Positions 24,018 through 35,298 of a stretch of 64,000 bases of DNA are shown piece after piece. A program made the translations under genes and the position numbers. Every line of letters starts with the position of its first letter. Positions within the stretch are counted from its first letter, which is position 1. Source of the stretch: Pomphorhynchus laevis. Lineage: Eukaryota > Acanthocephala > Palaeacanthocephala > Echinorhynchida > Pomphorhynchidae. A model generated the notes under the pieces. That model was not told the origin of the DNA. It saw only the letters and a program-made list of their open reading frames with translations, and searched no databases. The stretch is from NCBI GenBank assembly GCA_012934845.2, contig WNNJ02002246.1, positions 142,273 to 206,272 on the forward strand, written 5' to 3'.

Positions 24018-24136
24018 CTGAAACTATAAATTTTATATTCAAACAATCATATTAAGTGATTATTTCAAATAATTATATTAGGTGATTATCTCAATTAATC
24101 AAATTATCATATTAGATGATTAATATTGATAGATTT

Positions 24137-24585
24137 TCAACGGTATTGGATTATTTTTGGATCGAAATTAGTCTCAAAATATGAATCAATTTTAATATCA
24201 TCAGGTGTTATGAGTGCTCGTTTTTCTGGTTTTCGCTTAAACGACATATATTTTCCATTGTAAACATCACTTGTAGATATGATCTCTGTAAAAGATGTTT
24301 TATCATCCTCGCCACTTAACGTCTGTTTAGTAAATAAAGATTTTCTGGGACGTCCGCGAGGATTCTTAATCGGAGGAAAGCATTTTTCTTCGGTTTGTTG
24401 TTTACGTGGACGGCCTCTGGGTCTCTTTTGACCTTTATTTTCATCGATAAAAATAGATGTACACAATTTAGATATGTCAGTATATTTGTTGCGTCGATAG
24501 GTACGTCGATTTGTCTGCTTTGTATCAAAATTTATGTGTCTTTTACAGGGAGACCAATCATCGTCATCGGAATGACGAAAAGTAT
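24137..24585 (-). CDS. AT-hook protein, exon 2 (terminal or internal)
   Basis: This exon holds two AT-hook motifs, each with the core PRGRPRK (KRPRGRPRKQQ and KNPRGRPRKSLF), in a Lys/Arg-rich, acidic-patch context (HSDDDDWSPCKRH). Such hooks bind the minor groove of AT-rich DNA and are common in chromatin regulators; that is family knowledge. The acceptor is TTGTTTATGTTTAG (AG at 24587-24586). Its phase fits the donor of the exon at 33385-33610, giving GE|DTFRHSD across the join. A second AG at 24607-24606 is possible but out of phase with that exon. The frame closes at TGA 24137-24139, and no strong donor precedes it, so this may be the last exon. It lies 0.4 kb above the zinc-finger exon on the same strand, so one larger gene is also possible. 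Confidence 0.6.
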
Positions 24586-24589
24586 CTAA

Positions 24590-27387
24590 ACATAAACAAT
24601 ACACTCTAAAAATATATATTTTTTAATTTCTAAGTTTATAAAATTCGGCATCTATTTTGATTAAACGGACTTGCAAAAGCTGACATTTTATCTTTAGCCA
24701 CTTTAATAAATATTTGTTATTTGGTTAAATTTCAGAATTATAGGCTTCAAATGTTAACAGCTTTTCAACTGATCCATAATACCTATCATTTTAAATTCAA
24801 ATGATAATAACTTAATAAGTTTAAATGCATTTATCATCTAAATTCATTAAATTTAAATTTACAATTTAAATTTAGATGATAGCTATTAAATCTTTAGTGA
24901 CTAATGCCAAATTTAATGATTATTTATAATTTGTTTTAAAATTTTAGAATTATAGGCTACAAATGTTCATTGCTTTTCTGTGGATCCATAATTCTTCTGC
25001 TTTTATATTCAGATATAGAAGAATACGACATTTCTGTATACAATATTTCTGTATACGATAATATTAGTTGTTGATACCGGTCATTACAGTGGGTTTTCAT
25101 TTTACATTGCAAATTCATACTTTGAACTGGGCAACCCCTTGTTCGACTCAGTAACTGTACCTATCTGCTGGTTGAGATAATAAGATACATGGCTGGTTAT
25201 CTCACTTACCGTTATGTTCCAGGTATTACTTGTACTTGTAAACTGCTAGATCTACCTCGCTTGCACTCATCGATACCATTATATTTATCGTACATTGCCT
25301 TAAGAGCTTCTACATAAGAAGCTTCCACAATTCTCGTAACTTCTACGAAGAAAGTAAAGCGTCCAATAATTACCTTTAATTTGTCAAATTTCAATGCCAA
25401 AGCACGACGGATTTGTGCTTTGGAATTGGACTTGGTACATACCGGCACAGCGTGGTGTGTATCTTGCAATATTTTTGAGGTTGCACACCAAGTTTAGATA
25501 TCATTTGTGAAGTATGCAGTTCAGTGCAGTATTTGTTACTGCGGAAATCAATACTTTCGATTTTATTATAATAAAATCATACTAATTTATGGTCAAACTC
25601 ATATATTTACATTTTCAAAATACAAAATATTCTCTTCAAGATAATATCTAAGAATTCGTTTGCCGTTTAGCACTTAACATAACCCAGCGTAGATGGTATC
25701 CAGCTAAGTATAATTACATAATATGACCCACAATTTTATACTAGCAATTAATAGTTCAAAATCAGCCTTCAATGGATGCACCGTTTAAAGCTTAGATTAA
25801 CTATAAGGTCTTCTGTATTTGCTTTTGTTTGCAGATCTTAAAATAAACACCAAATATCATTGGAAATAATTTATTGTTATATTGACCTACAGTCATACGC
25901 TTTAGATAACTACAAGCTGGGCAAATACAATCTGCCACATAATAGTACTCCATCAATTTGTAGCCTACATAAAATAGTTATGGTTCAACAGGAAGAACTT
26001 GAGACCATTTTATTTTGCAAATTGAGCTCAAATTAGTTTCGCTATGATTTGTAAATTTTTAGTTATAACACATTCATTGAGCTGCAAAAAATGTTATTTC
26101 GTTGCAAGTCCATATTCTCTATATGGATATTTAGTTGTCGATAATTTTGTTGGTAAAAATAATATCGTATAGATAACTATCCGTCGATCGTAAAATTAAA
26201 GGATCGTGTTATGAAACAAACTGCATGATTACCAACAGTGCATGAGTAGCTACACTTAATCTGAATCCAAGACTGTATGTATCATATTGCCCCTCGACAT
26301 GTGGATTCAATGCGAATTTGCAAGTAGTTCTTAATAGATTGATGAGAGATAATATCTAGCCCAACCTTCATGGCTTTTTCATTGTCGATTTCTATTTAGG
26401 GTCGAAATAGCTTGCACACTTGTATAACTCTTCGAAATGAAGAAAAGTAAGGTGAAATTCAATTGATTAAATTCAAAATTCAATTGATTAAATCGACAGT
26501 ATATTGTAACAATTATCTGCATCCTACTATAGTTTAAATCAAAGTTTAATTTATAAATGTGTTTACTCGTCACTGAAAAGTTATTTACGTTGGTCTAATG
26601 ACTAATAGGGGGTGTATTTGAACATCAAACTATGTTTATGCATATTAACAGAAACTAAAAAACTAATGTTGACCCATATTTTTAAATCTAAAATTGAGGA
26701 GCAGGATTAATCAAAATACTATATCATCTTTATATTTCGATAGCAGTTGATGGCATCATCAGAAAAAAGCGAAAAATTTGGTCATCTATTATTGAGGAAA
26801 TTGAAGGTAATTTGTTTGTAACAATTCAGATGAATCGTTCTTTTAATATTATTGATATAAATCGATGCAAACAAACTTGACTGCTAAAAGTCTTTCTTTG
26901 CACCCAACAGTCGAAGGTATCTCTTTTAAAGACGAGAAATGGATTTCTTTCTGAAAGTCGTTTGTTGAAGCGTTTGTTGAAGTCGTTAGTTGAACAGTCA
27001 CTTTTAAATGTTATCCGATATTTCTATGGTAATGCTAGGACACCATTGTCATTAACGATTATTAAGGCAATATCTATTGCATTAATAAAGTAAACTTAAT
27101 AAAACTATGGGTACATTTTATTACACTTATGGTATGGGTACAGCTATACGATCAATCTTTTAGACAATACTGTTGCCAATGGCAAAAAAATTGTAACAAG
27201 TGAATACTACTTGAAAGATTGCGGATTATGTCAATAGAAATAAACACAATCGTGATACCTTTGTCCAAGGGCTCAGTCAAGCACTAGCATGCTGAAATTG
27301 AATATTCTTCTTTACGCAATTTGAGGTCGTATACTAAAAACTAAATTGGACGTTCATGACCGAAATCAACGCTATCTGCATTAATGT
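24590..27387. other. Probable intron of the AT-hook gene, part 1
   Basis: AT-rich. A diverged direct repeat occurs at about 24715-24790 and 24940-25005 (GAATTATAGGCT, then AAATGTT, then GATCCATAAT). A strong minus-strand donor (AACG|GTAAGTGAG) sits at 25207-25201 with an open stretch above it (25212-25469), but that frame has a stop just before the donor and no ATG, so I do not call an exon. Nothing is recognised at 25.5-27.4 kb. Confidence 0.4.
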
Positions 27388-28267
27388 AAAATACCTTTAT
27401 GATATTATTAATGTTATTAATAATCTTGTATTACTAGTCTTGCTTCAATTGCTAACGATTTTTCTTATGTCTTATCATTTGCCTGAACTTTTCTACTTTA
27501 CATTTATACATCCTCAGCAAATATTAATCACATTAAATTTTCCTTTAGCGGGAAATGAAGTTGTCACTGGAGGCCTTCGACATTAATATATGAACTTCAT
27601 ATTTCCCGTTGTAAAGTAAAAAGCAACTATCAAAACAGTACTCCCCATGAATACGACATAATCTGTTAACAATGATAAATTAGCTATTAAGCATCAACAT
27701 CAAATCATGCATTTCGTCTTCGGTTTTAGATTCTAGCTCTTCTATGTCGAAATTCTCACAAATCATTTACATCTAATGTTCCTTAATCCAACCGTGTTTC
27801 CAAAACTTCATCCGAAGTAAGCGGTATTATTTCGCCAATACACTCGTCAAATTATTCTAACCTAACTCGTAGTCTTAATTCGTCTGCAATAGAATATTTA
27901 AGCTTACTTAGATCAATCATACATATTCCCAACGTCAACGACAACTTTTCCCTCACGTCGAGGTACTCGACTCCTCTTCCGCTAAAAACTGTCTCGATGC
28001 TGATGTCTCTGTGTTGCGATGTCTCCTTTTGATAATCCTACTTGCTAGTAATCCATATCTCTTCAATAACACCTCTCCTATTTCTACACATCGTCATACA
28101 TCAAGCGTTTCTTCTTCCCACTCGGCTCGTCATCCACTCTTACCAAATTTGAAATATATCATGGGATGTTTTCCAACTAACGTATTGAAATCTTACAGTC
28201 ACTCATTTTTATCTTATTTGTGCAATGCTTTCAATTCGTCAATTCCTCATTCATATTATCCTGATTA

Positions 28268-28351
<84 letters not shown>

Positions 28352-28880
28352 GCCATTAATGTTATTGACCATCAAATTGTTCTCGATTGATCATCAAATT
28401 CGTCTCACTTCATATCGATACGGTTTTAATCGGGTATTATCAAATTTGTCACCCAGTTACGCTTTTGGGGGTACCTCGGCTATCTCGACATTGGTCTTCT
28501 TCTCAAAAGGACGTCGCCCAGAGCATAGACTAAGGTTCCTGAAGCTCCTTGTCTCTAGTTTACCCAGCATAGGCCGTTCCGATTGGATTCTTCTGGAGGA
28601 GAAACACCCCGGGTGGTTCAGTCGGAGAGAGGCGTGTTGGATAGGTTGGGGGCTCAGATCCCCATGGATTTGAGGCCATAATTCTTGAAGAAAACGGGCT
28701 GCAGTTGAAGAATGGCAATCATCTATGAAAAAGATTTGATGAAGATTTAGACTGTAACTGTCGTTTTGTATTTATTCTATTTATCCTGCATGCTTATTTA
28801 TTTATTAATAAAATCTATTATTATTAAATTTGTCCTTTTTGTATTTAACTCATAGATTATTTATACTTAAATATAATTTA
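27388..28880 (+). mobile_element. Decayed CR1-like LINE, copy H2
   Basis: A near-duplicate of H1 starting at the same first bases (AAAATACCTTTATGATATT). It carries the same FPTNVLKSYSHS remnant (28160-28230) and the same GC-rich insert (28440-28680). It differs by an (AT)n run at 28273-28347 and by lacking the IELYADCD segment that copy H1 keeps at 19.49-19.65 kb. An AATAAA lies near 28806. Confidence 0.65.
28273..28347. repeat. (AT)n microsatellite, about 36 units
   Basis: An uninterrupted TA/AT dinucleotide run. The matching place in copy H1 (near 18945) has only a few TA units, so the expansion came after the duplication. Confidence 0.95.
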
Positions 28881-28914
28881 CATTATATTGTAAATTATAT
28901 TTACACGGAATACA

Positions 28915-29580
28915 CTTTGTCTTACTGCATCATTGACATTTGTTCAATTAAAAAATCTTTACTTATATTTTTACAAAACTCAAATTTATATTTTTATTTT
29001 AGTTGGCTTGTAAATGACAGATATTCGGATTTGTTACTTTAAAAATCTTTTTTCTGTATATATTTAAAGGGACATGTTATTTATTGATAAATTTTAATAA
29101 ATTTATTTACTGAATCGTATTTAGAAACTGGATCATCTAGAATTCATAAAATACATAATGTTTATTTCTTAAATCATCTCTACAGGCTTTTGAAGTGACT
29201 ATGTTTTATTATAAATATTAAGAATATAATTTTATGTGGAGAACTTCTCATTCTTTGTATGGACAAAACATTTTAATATCTTTGAAATATTTTGATCATA
29301 ATTTTTATATCTTCAGCAATTTCAATGTCATTGACCATCAAATTCTTCGATTAAATAATAAAAAATCTTTACTCTTATATTTTTACAGAACTCAAATTTA
29401 TAAATATTGACATTTTAGTGGACTTGTAAGTGACAGATCGTAATATTTGTTATTTCAAAAATCATTTCTTCTTTATATATTTAAAGGAACATGTTATTTA
29501 TTGATAAATTTTAAGAATTGAGTTATATTTATTGATTCGTATTTAGAAATCAGATCATCTAGAATCTATAAAATACAATA
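28915..29580. repeat. Tandem repeat, unit about 390 bp, array 2
   Basis: Same unit as at 19.69-20.39 kb (CATTGACATTTGTTCAATTA, then ATCATCTCTACAGGC, then ATCATCTAGAAT), continuing for about one and a half units. It follows directly on the LINE relic, as in copy 1. Confidence 0.65.
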
Positions 29581-30890
29581 ATTAATCATTAAATTTATTA
29601 ATTTATAAATAACCATGACTTTTTTACTTTTTACTTTCTATCCTGCAGACCTGAATTAAGATAAATAGTTTAACTTCACTCAATATATATATATATATTA
29701 AAGACTTGTAACTATGCTTTTTGACGCCTTTTAAATATCAACATCTTTAAGACTCCATGATTTTACGAGGAAGCAAGAACTTAACAGGATTTTGCATGAG
29801 CATGTCCCACTTTTCTACGAGATTCACTTTTTAATTGGTACCTAATTCTAAATGTACTAATATATCTGTGTTGTGTGCAATTACTGCTCTCAACGTTATG
29901 GCATTTAAAATTAAGGCTGGCAGTTTTTGATCGAGTTATATTCTTAAATTTACTCATTCAAATTTACTTATTAGAGTATAATTATCCTAGATATTTTATT
30001 ATGACCAATACCTCAATACAGAAGATTGCTGTAAAGGTGGCAGTATGTCAAAAGAACTAAATTCTGACCTCTTCGCCGTCCTATCCGACAAATTAAACCC
30101 AATCGATAATTTTTCTTGTTTAAAGATTCATGTCAGACTAACAGAACATTAACAGACAGAAATCGCTTACTTGAATGTATTACTGGCGCATTGAAAAATG
30201 AACAGTTTCCAATTAAGGGATATTACATCCATATGCTTTAATGGATAGAAAAGGCAATGACACTTCATATTATTTAATTAAATATTTGTTTAAAGGTCTA
30301 TATACTAAATATTTATACAGATTAAGATGAAAATTTGCAAATAGAAATGTGATTATTTAATTTATTATCTGCGCAATGGGGTTAAATGACGGTTTTCAAA
30401 TGAAGGGATACAACATACATATGAGTACATAAATAGAAAAGGCAATAGGACTATTTATTTGATTTGATTAAATATTTGCGTTTATAGATAGTTCTTTATA
30501 GGTCTACATCCTAAATTTTTATGCTGTTATGTTAAATAACTATTAATAAATTAAGCTTCAAACACTGATGGATTAAGGTGTCAATAATAATGAAATATGT
30601 TGTCATTAATTTAATTAAATAATATATCGAAATAAATAATATAATAATGAAAAATAATATAACAATATAATAGTTAAATATAATAATATAATTATATAAT
30701 TATATTAAATAATAATAGAATAATGTTTTTTATTTATATTCTCATCAGTAAGCATTTGTGTCTTCGAGTTTGTAATTACTTTAAAATCAGCACAAACCAT
30801 AATTTGACACGTATATTATTGTCTTTCTGGTTGTGGCACGACATTATTCTCAAAGGTATTGTTCGTATTCTTGATACAGAAGAAGCTGCT
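29580..30890. other. Probable intron of the AT-hook gene, part 2
   Basis: AT-rich and non-coding. A diverged direct repeat is visible: ATTAAGGGATATTACATCCATATG near 30212 resembles AATGAAGGGATACAACATACATATG near 30400, each followed by AGAAAAGGCAAT. Nothing else is recognised. Confidence 0.4.
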
Positions 30891-30894
30891 ATTC

Positions 30895-31026
30895 TACATG
30901 GGTGGGTCTCATCAGCTGCTTACCCACACCTACATTTCACGTTTCGATTCTTATTGTATGCTTAATCCGTAAGCATACAATAAGGGCACTACGGCACGTC
31001 ATCTTCAGATGACGTGCCGTAGTGCC
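30895..31026. repeat. Foldback fragment followed by two abutting perfect hairpins
   Basis: Positions 30895-30947 resemble part of the foldback arm at 32.9 kb (TGGGTNNNCTCATNAGC, then CCTACATTTCACGTTTCG). Hairpin 1 has 15-bp perfect arms at 30950-30964 and 30970-30984 with a 5-nt loop. Hairpin 2 starts at the next base and has 20-bp perfect arms at 30985-31004 and 31007-31026 with a 2-nt loop. The second arm is GC-rich (GGCACTACGGCACGTCATCT), in contrast to its surroundings. Confidence 0.85.
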
Positions 31027-31237
31027 GTCGAAATATTGGATTTTTCAAATCAAATAAATATTCCTGTTTCCTCGCCTTCTTGTAATAATATTTAATTATT
31101 TTTAAATTAATTAATTATTTAATTTCTAATTAATCATCAGTATTAAACATCAGTAATTTTAAACAAGACGATTTTAAAACATTATTCAGAGATTATTATT
31201 AATATAATATAACGACTCCGCGTTCAAATAATTCAAG

Positions 31238-32064
31238 TCAGTGATGCGACCACATGCTCATCTCTAGAATTTGCGTTGGAGAAAGGAGCGTCGAATTGGT
31301 TGACAACAAAACCAATCGAAGCAGACGGGTTCCGTTTATCCTCACACAAGTTTAGGGACGCTGTGAATGGTCGATATGGACTAACACCTACGGATGCACC
31401 TGCACATTGTAGTTGTGGTACTAAGAATATCACAGTTCACTCGCTCTTGTGCGGTAGAGGCGCACTTACAATCATAAGGCGTAACCTAATACGTGACACA
31501 CTTGCCAACCTTTTGACTGAAGTCACTCCGTGTGTCGCAATTGAGCCCGTGCTGAGTCCTATATATCCCTCCATTCAGTTCGAGTCAGCTACAACTTCAT
31601 GTGATAGTGAAGCGAGACTTGATGCCATGTGCACGGGTCTGTTCGGAAGACGAAGCGAGCGCGTCTTTATGGACGTCGCTATATTCAATTGTCATGCTGC
31701 TTCTTATTCTGAGAGATCGCCTTCATCAGTCCACAACTATCACGAGTCGCGCAAAAACGCCCGTTACCTTGAACGTATTGTAACTGTGGAGAGGGCCCAA
31801 TTCACACCGATAGTGTTTTCATCGTCTGGAGGCGTTGGTAAGACCGGAGATTGCGTTCTGAAGGCATTAGCCAGGATGTTGGCCAATAAGCGCGAAATAT
31901 ACTATGCGACGTGTATCGCACTTATCCGACGAAGGATAAGTTTCTCCCTTGCGCGATCAACTTCTATGTGTCTTCGCAGCCCTCGCTCTGCATTTCACCG
32001 GTTCGAGCACGGACAGCAAATCCATTCGGGGATAATTAGTCGTGGATCCGCTACGGATGGCTGA
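31238..32064 (+). mobile_element. Retroelement relic: RT-associated C-terminal domain
   Basis: An open frame of about 275 codons with no plausible ATG and no splice context. The motifs LEKGASNWLTTKPI, then HKFRDAVNGRYGL, then a Cys/His cluster (HCSCGTKN, H, C, RGG-like), then ARLDAMCTGLFGRR and FMDVAIFN, then FTPIVFSSSGGVGK, then RRRISFSLARS match the C-terminal part that follows a reverse transcriptase in widespread but poorly named retroelements of cnidarians, sponges and other invertebrates (recalled from memory). The RT itself is absent. Downstream, TTATAATAAAAACTTGTG carries AATAAA near 32150, so this is probably the true 3' end of the element. It looks recent, because the frame is intact. 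Confidence 0.65.
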
Positions 32065-32434
32065 GATTTTAATGAAGAGTCTTAAATTTAATGTTTATAT
32101 TAGGGCCCATTTGCGGGTAACATTTTGATTGTAATTTTTAATTGTTTTATAATAAAAACTTGTGCATCATAATATTAATATTTAATTAATAAAAATAATA
32201 ATTTCGAAAATACAGCAGGACGCATCAATAAAAGCAACAATAAGTTGCTCATGATTAAGTTATACAAAAGTTGAGAGATTGTTACATGAAGATGTATCTA
32301 ACTTATAATAAATGAAACGAATTTTTGAACACTTCAAAAGATTATAATTCCAACTGTATGTTTTCTAAATAAATTTCAACTTTAAAATATATAATAATAT
32401 AATATTACAATAAAAATCTTTATTTAGACTTGGC

Positions 32435-32745
32435 GCCCGGATACCCTGGTTCCGAGTCATCTAAATACAGCTGTGACCACACCTGGAGTTATAGCCAATA
32501 GATCAGAGACCAGTAAACGCAGCAAATACGCCTGTCTGACGCCGAGGAAACGCTTGGTATGTTTGGCGAAGAGGCAGAAAGCCTAATGCACGAAATAGGA
32601 CGACGGATAACAGCAGTAACCGGAGAGCGGTGCTCTACGGATTTCCTGCTGTAGAGGCTGAGCGTTGCTATCCAACGCGGCAACGCTAGTTGCGTTCTGG
32701 GAATAGTTGAGGGAACGAACGACTGGCAAGACTTGGGCATAATTT
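32435..32745 (+). mobile_element. Second retroelement relic with a related C-terminal motif
   Basis: A GC-rich island in AT-rich DNA. One plus-strand frame gives MFGEEAESLMHEIGRRI, then GERCSTDFLL, then RLSVAIQRGNA, then GIVEGTNDW. These resemble the last segment of another branch of the same kind of RT-associated C-terminal domain. It is broken and short. The opening GGCGCCCGGATACC may mark the fragment edge. Confidence 0.45.
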
Positions 32746-32840
32746 ATTATTTGTAATTTACGTTTTCTTTCTTTTGTACGAAAATTCATCTATATAATTA
32801 TTATTGTGAATATTCATTGCTAACACGAGTTGTATTCCTT

Positions 32841-33286
32841 CAGTGGTTGGTTTAATATTATCCTCGTGTGGTTCTTTCAATATTATCAGCATTACTGTAC
32901 ACTACAATAAGCGTGGGTAGACCTCATTAGCAGTGAACTCATACCTACATTTCATGTTTCGGTCCTGTTACTGCTTCTGCTGAACTCCTTGTCGCCGAAA
33001 TGCTGGTTTATATTTTATATATAAATTAAATACATATATTTTATGTTTATATTTTTTATTATTTATTTTTAATATTTATATTTTTTGCTGGTTTATATTT
33101 TAAATATAAATATAAATTTAATATCAGCATTTCGGCGACAATGTGTTCAGCAGAAGTAACAGAACCGAAACACGAAATGCATGCGTGGGCTCACTGCTGA
33201 TGAGGTCCACCCACGCAGATTGTAGTGTACAATGATGCTGATAGGGTTCAAACAACCACACGAGGATAATATCAAACCGACCGCTG
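32841..33286. mobile_element. Foldback (MITE-like) element with long terminal inverted repeats
   Basis: The left arm, 32841 to about 33006, starts CAGTGGTTGGTTTAATATTA. The right arm, about 33123-33286, reads CAGCGGTCGGTTTGATATTA from the other strand. The arms align over about 165 bp at roughly 85 percent by eye and share ATTATCCTCGTGTGGTT, GTACACTACAAT and GTCGCCGAAATGCTG. The middle is about 115 bp of AT-rich sequence. There is no coding capacity. I could not find a convincing target duplication, so the superfamily is open; the CAG(T/C)GG ends recall hAT-type tips. Confidence 0.8.
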
Positions 33287-33384
33287 ACGAAATAAAATTA
33301 TTATAAGATTTAAATATTTGCAAACGATGAGATTCATCAGGATAATTTTGTAATTTAAGAATTAACTTTGTAAATAAACTTTAC

Positions 33385-33610
33385 CTTCACCGTCGACTGA
33401 TTCATCATTAATGATACACTTTATACGTTCATTAGTGGTCCGTTTTGATTTTCTTGAATTGCTAATCACAGGTTCATTTACCAATGAAGACGATAATTTA
33501 AATGACTCATGTATATCTACATTGGTTGGATATACTTTTGATTTGCATGCACGCTTTCGACAAACTTGTGGTGTAAATGTACAAGCAGGAATGCGGGGTT
33601 TATATGACAT
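33385..33610 (-). CDS. AT-hook gene, exon 1 (start exon)
   Basis: Starts at ATG 33610-33608 and encodes 75 codons plus one base, rich in Lys/Arg/Ser (SRKSKRTTNERIK) with a Cys/Arg patch (CRKRACKSK). It ends at the donor GAAG|GTAAAG (GT at 33384-33383). The phase (one base left over) fits the acceptor at 24586, making an Asp codon across the join and leading into the AT-hook exon. The link across about 8.8 kb is inferred from strand, phase and composition. If the intron were not removed, the frame would close 24 bases later. I recognise no domain. Confidence 0.5.
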
Positions 33611-34900
33611 TTAAGTTATTCTAATTTTTTCATATTTTTAAAAATTATTTACTTATATTTATGAACCGTCGGGTGAATAATTAGTTCAACTGTTTTACAG
33701 CTTTTCATCGTAGTGAAGTTACCCAGTTCGATCACCGTTTTTGTGCTTACATCATTTATGACACGAAAGAAATCATTTTACTAGAATACGTCTTCAACAT
33801 AAGGAGCACATAAGAATTGTAGAAAGTAGTTTGCCTAAGTATTTACAATCAATTGTATCTATAATATTTATCTTGATGCTCGTGCTATGTTGTATCCTAT
33901 TGAATTTCATCGGCAATGTGCTTTCGAACAGGTCGATCTAAATGAGATTTCCATTTTTCGAAAAATACTAGATTAATACAATCGAAATTTCTACATCCAT
34001 TAGCATTACGAAGCTTATCATATCTGAAAGCACGAGGAAGAAATACAATATATTCTCATTTTTGTAATTCTAGATGAACGTTGGTGTTATCGCTATTATT
34101 CAAATTTGTAAGATCTTTACATTAGCGACCACGTACATTTTTATACCATCGTCAAGAAACTATTTACATATCCCAACGAAGGATATTTTGACATCAAGGT
34201 TTGTCAAACGGTGATTAGAACCAGACAACAACAATATCGCGGCTTGCTAGAGCAAGTGAATTGAACACATCGAGGGCCTTTGCAGCATTCGCAGTATCTG
34301 ACAACTCGCATCAACTGATCATTTATGATTCGGTGGAAATACTTAAACAAATAATTAAGACATTCCAGATTCATAATGAAAGAAATGAAAAACCAATATT
34401 CGACAATATAAGAAGAGCTCTTGACGCACACTTCATAAAGCAAAATAATCAGGTGTTTACGCGATTAGGGGACACGATTCAAGTTGCAAATTTGATGAAT
34501 ACTCTCTTGACAAGGCTATAGTTGGCCAGTTGACAAAATAATGGATAAGTTAAAAGCGGAGAGCGTATTTGAAGGAAACATATATATAACTGTTCATAAA
34601 ACCATTACGATCAGATATCCCTTATACATGTGAAGTATTCGGGCAAGATACAATACCATCACTAGACAATGAAATCGCCCCGATTAACATAATGGCAACA
34701 TCTGATACTTCAATATTCCGGAAATCTACCCCCACTTGAGTTTGGACACGAGGACATGCAAGATCGCGAATCGTAAAGGCAACAACCCTTGAAACTTCCT
34801 TACCTAACCTTAAATCTGATTTCCTGGATTCGTCAAATCTAGAGAATTCCACCATTTCTTACAAGGGTACACAGAAAAAAAACATTCCGTATAACCCAGA
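33611..34900. other. Region upstream of the AT-hook start; no gene recognised
   Basis: It presumably holds the promoter of the gene below. An open stretch at 34261-34521 (plus; DSVEILKQIIKTFQIH) reads like coding sequence but has no recognised family, and its neighbours in the same frame are closed, so it is left as possible relic sequence. Confidence 0.35.
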
Positions 34901-34995
34901 AAACACATCCAAGGCTGGAAACAAACACAGAAGCACCACATCACACAGCACTCCCAGCTTTATCTTGTCATCAAACAACCCATAGTCTATATAAA

Positions 34996-35298
34996 ATGGA
35001 TGAAACACTCAAACAAATGATAAATCATATCAATTCTACTGTAAACAACACTGATTACCCCAATATACCTATTCTATCTGAGCCTAAACGATATAAACGC
35101 CAAACATTCGATCGGGATAAATGTTTCATCATTGTAAATTTAAACGAATCTCCGAGTCTAAACAGTCTCATCCGAATTAAATATCATGTTTATTCACTAA
35201 AGCATGTTATTTCAACTGTTCTCCCAACAGAAATATCAGTCGAACAAAATAGACAGGTAATACACCTCTTTCGCATTATAAAACTTTTAAACTTCTAA
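34996..35298 (+). mobile_element. Possible diverged LINE ORF1 fragment
   Basis: The frame gives RYKRQTFDRDKCFIIVNL followed by ESPSLNSL and VISTVLPTEI. This parallels the ORF1 RNA-binding segment of LINE copies A-C (RKRF, RCVIVTNI, then PSTSLSSQ and LSTVVPADK) in order and spacing. An in-frame ATG precedes it. It is probably a relic of a distant member of the same LINE class. Similarity is by eye and weak. Confidence 0.35.

Noticed and set aside
25212-25469. Open frame with a consensus donor just below it
   Set aside because: It has no ATG, its frame closes before the donor, and it has no recognised family. It could be a non-coding exon at most.
28011-28673. A 220-codon open frame spanning the (AT)n run
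   Set aside because: The repeated Ile-Tyr stretch is the microsatellite, and the rest is decayed LINE sequence opened by chance.
30960-31026. Bacterial-type terminators
   Set aside because: The hairpins lie in a eukaryotic setting with no gene ending there.
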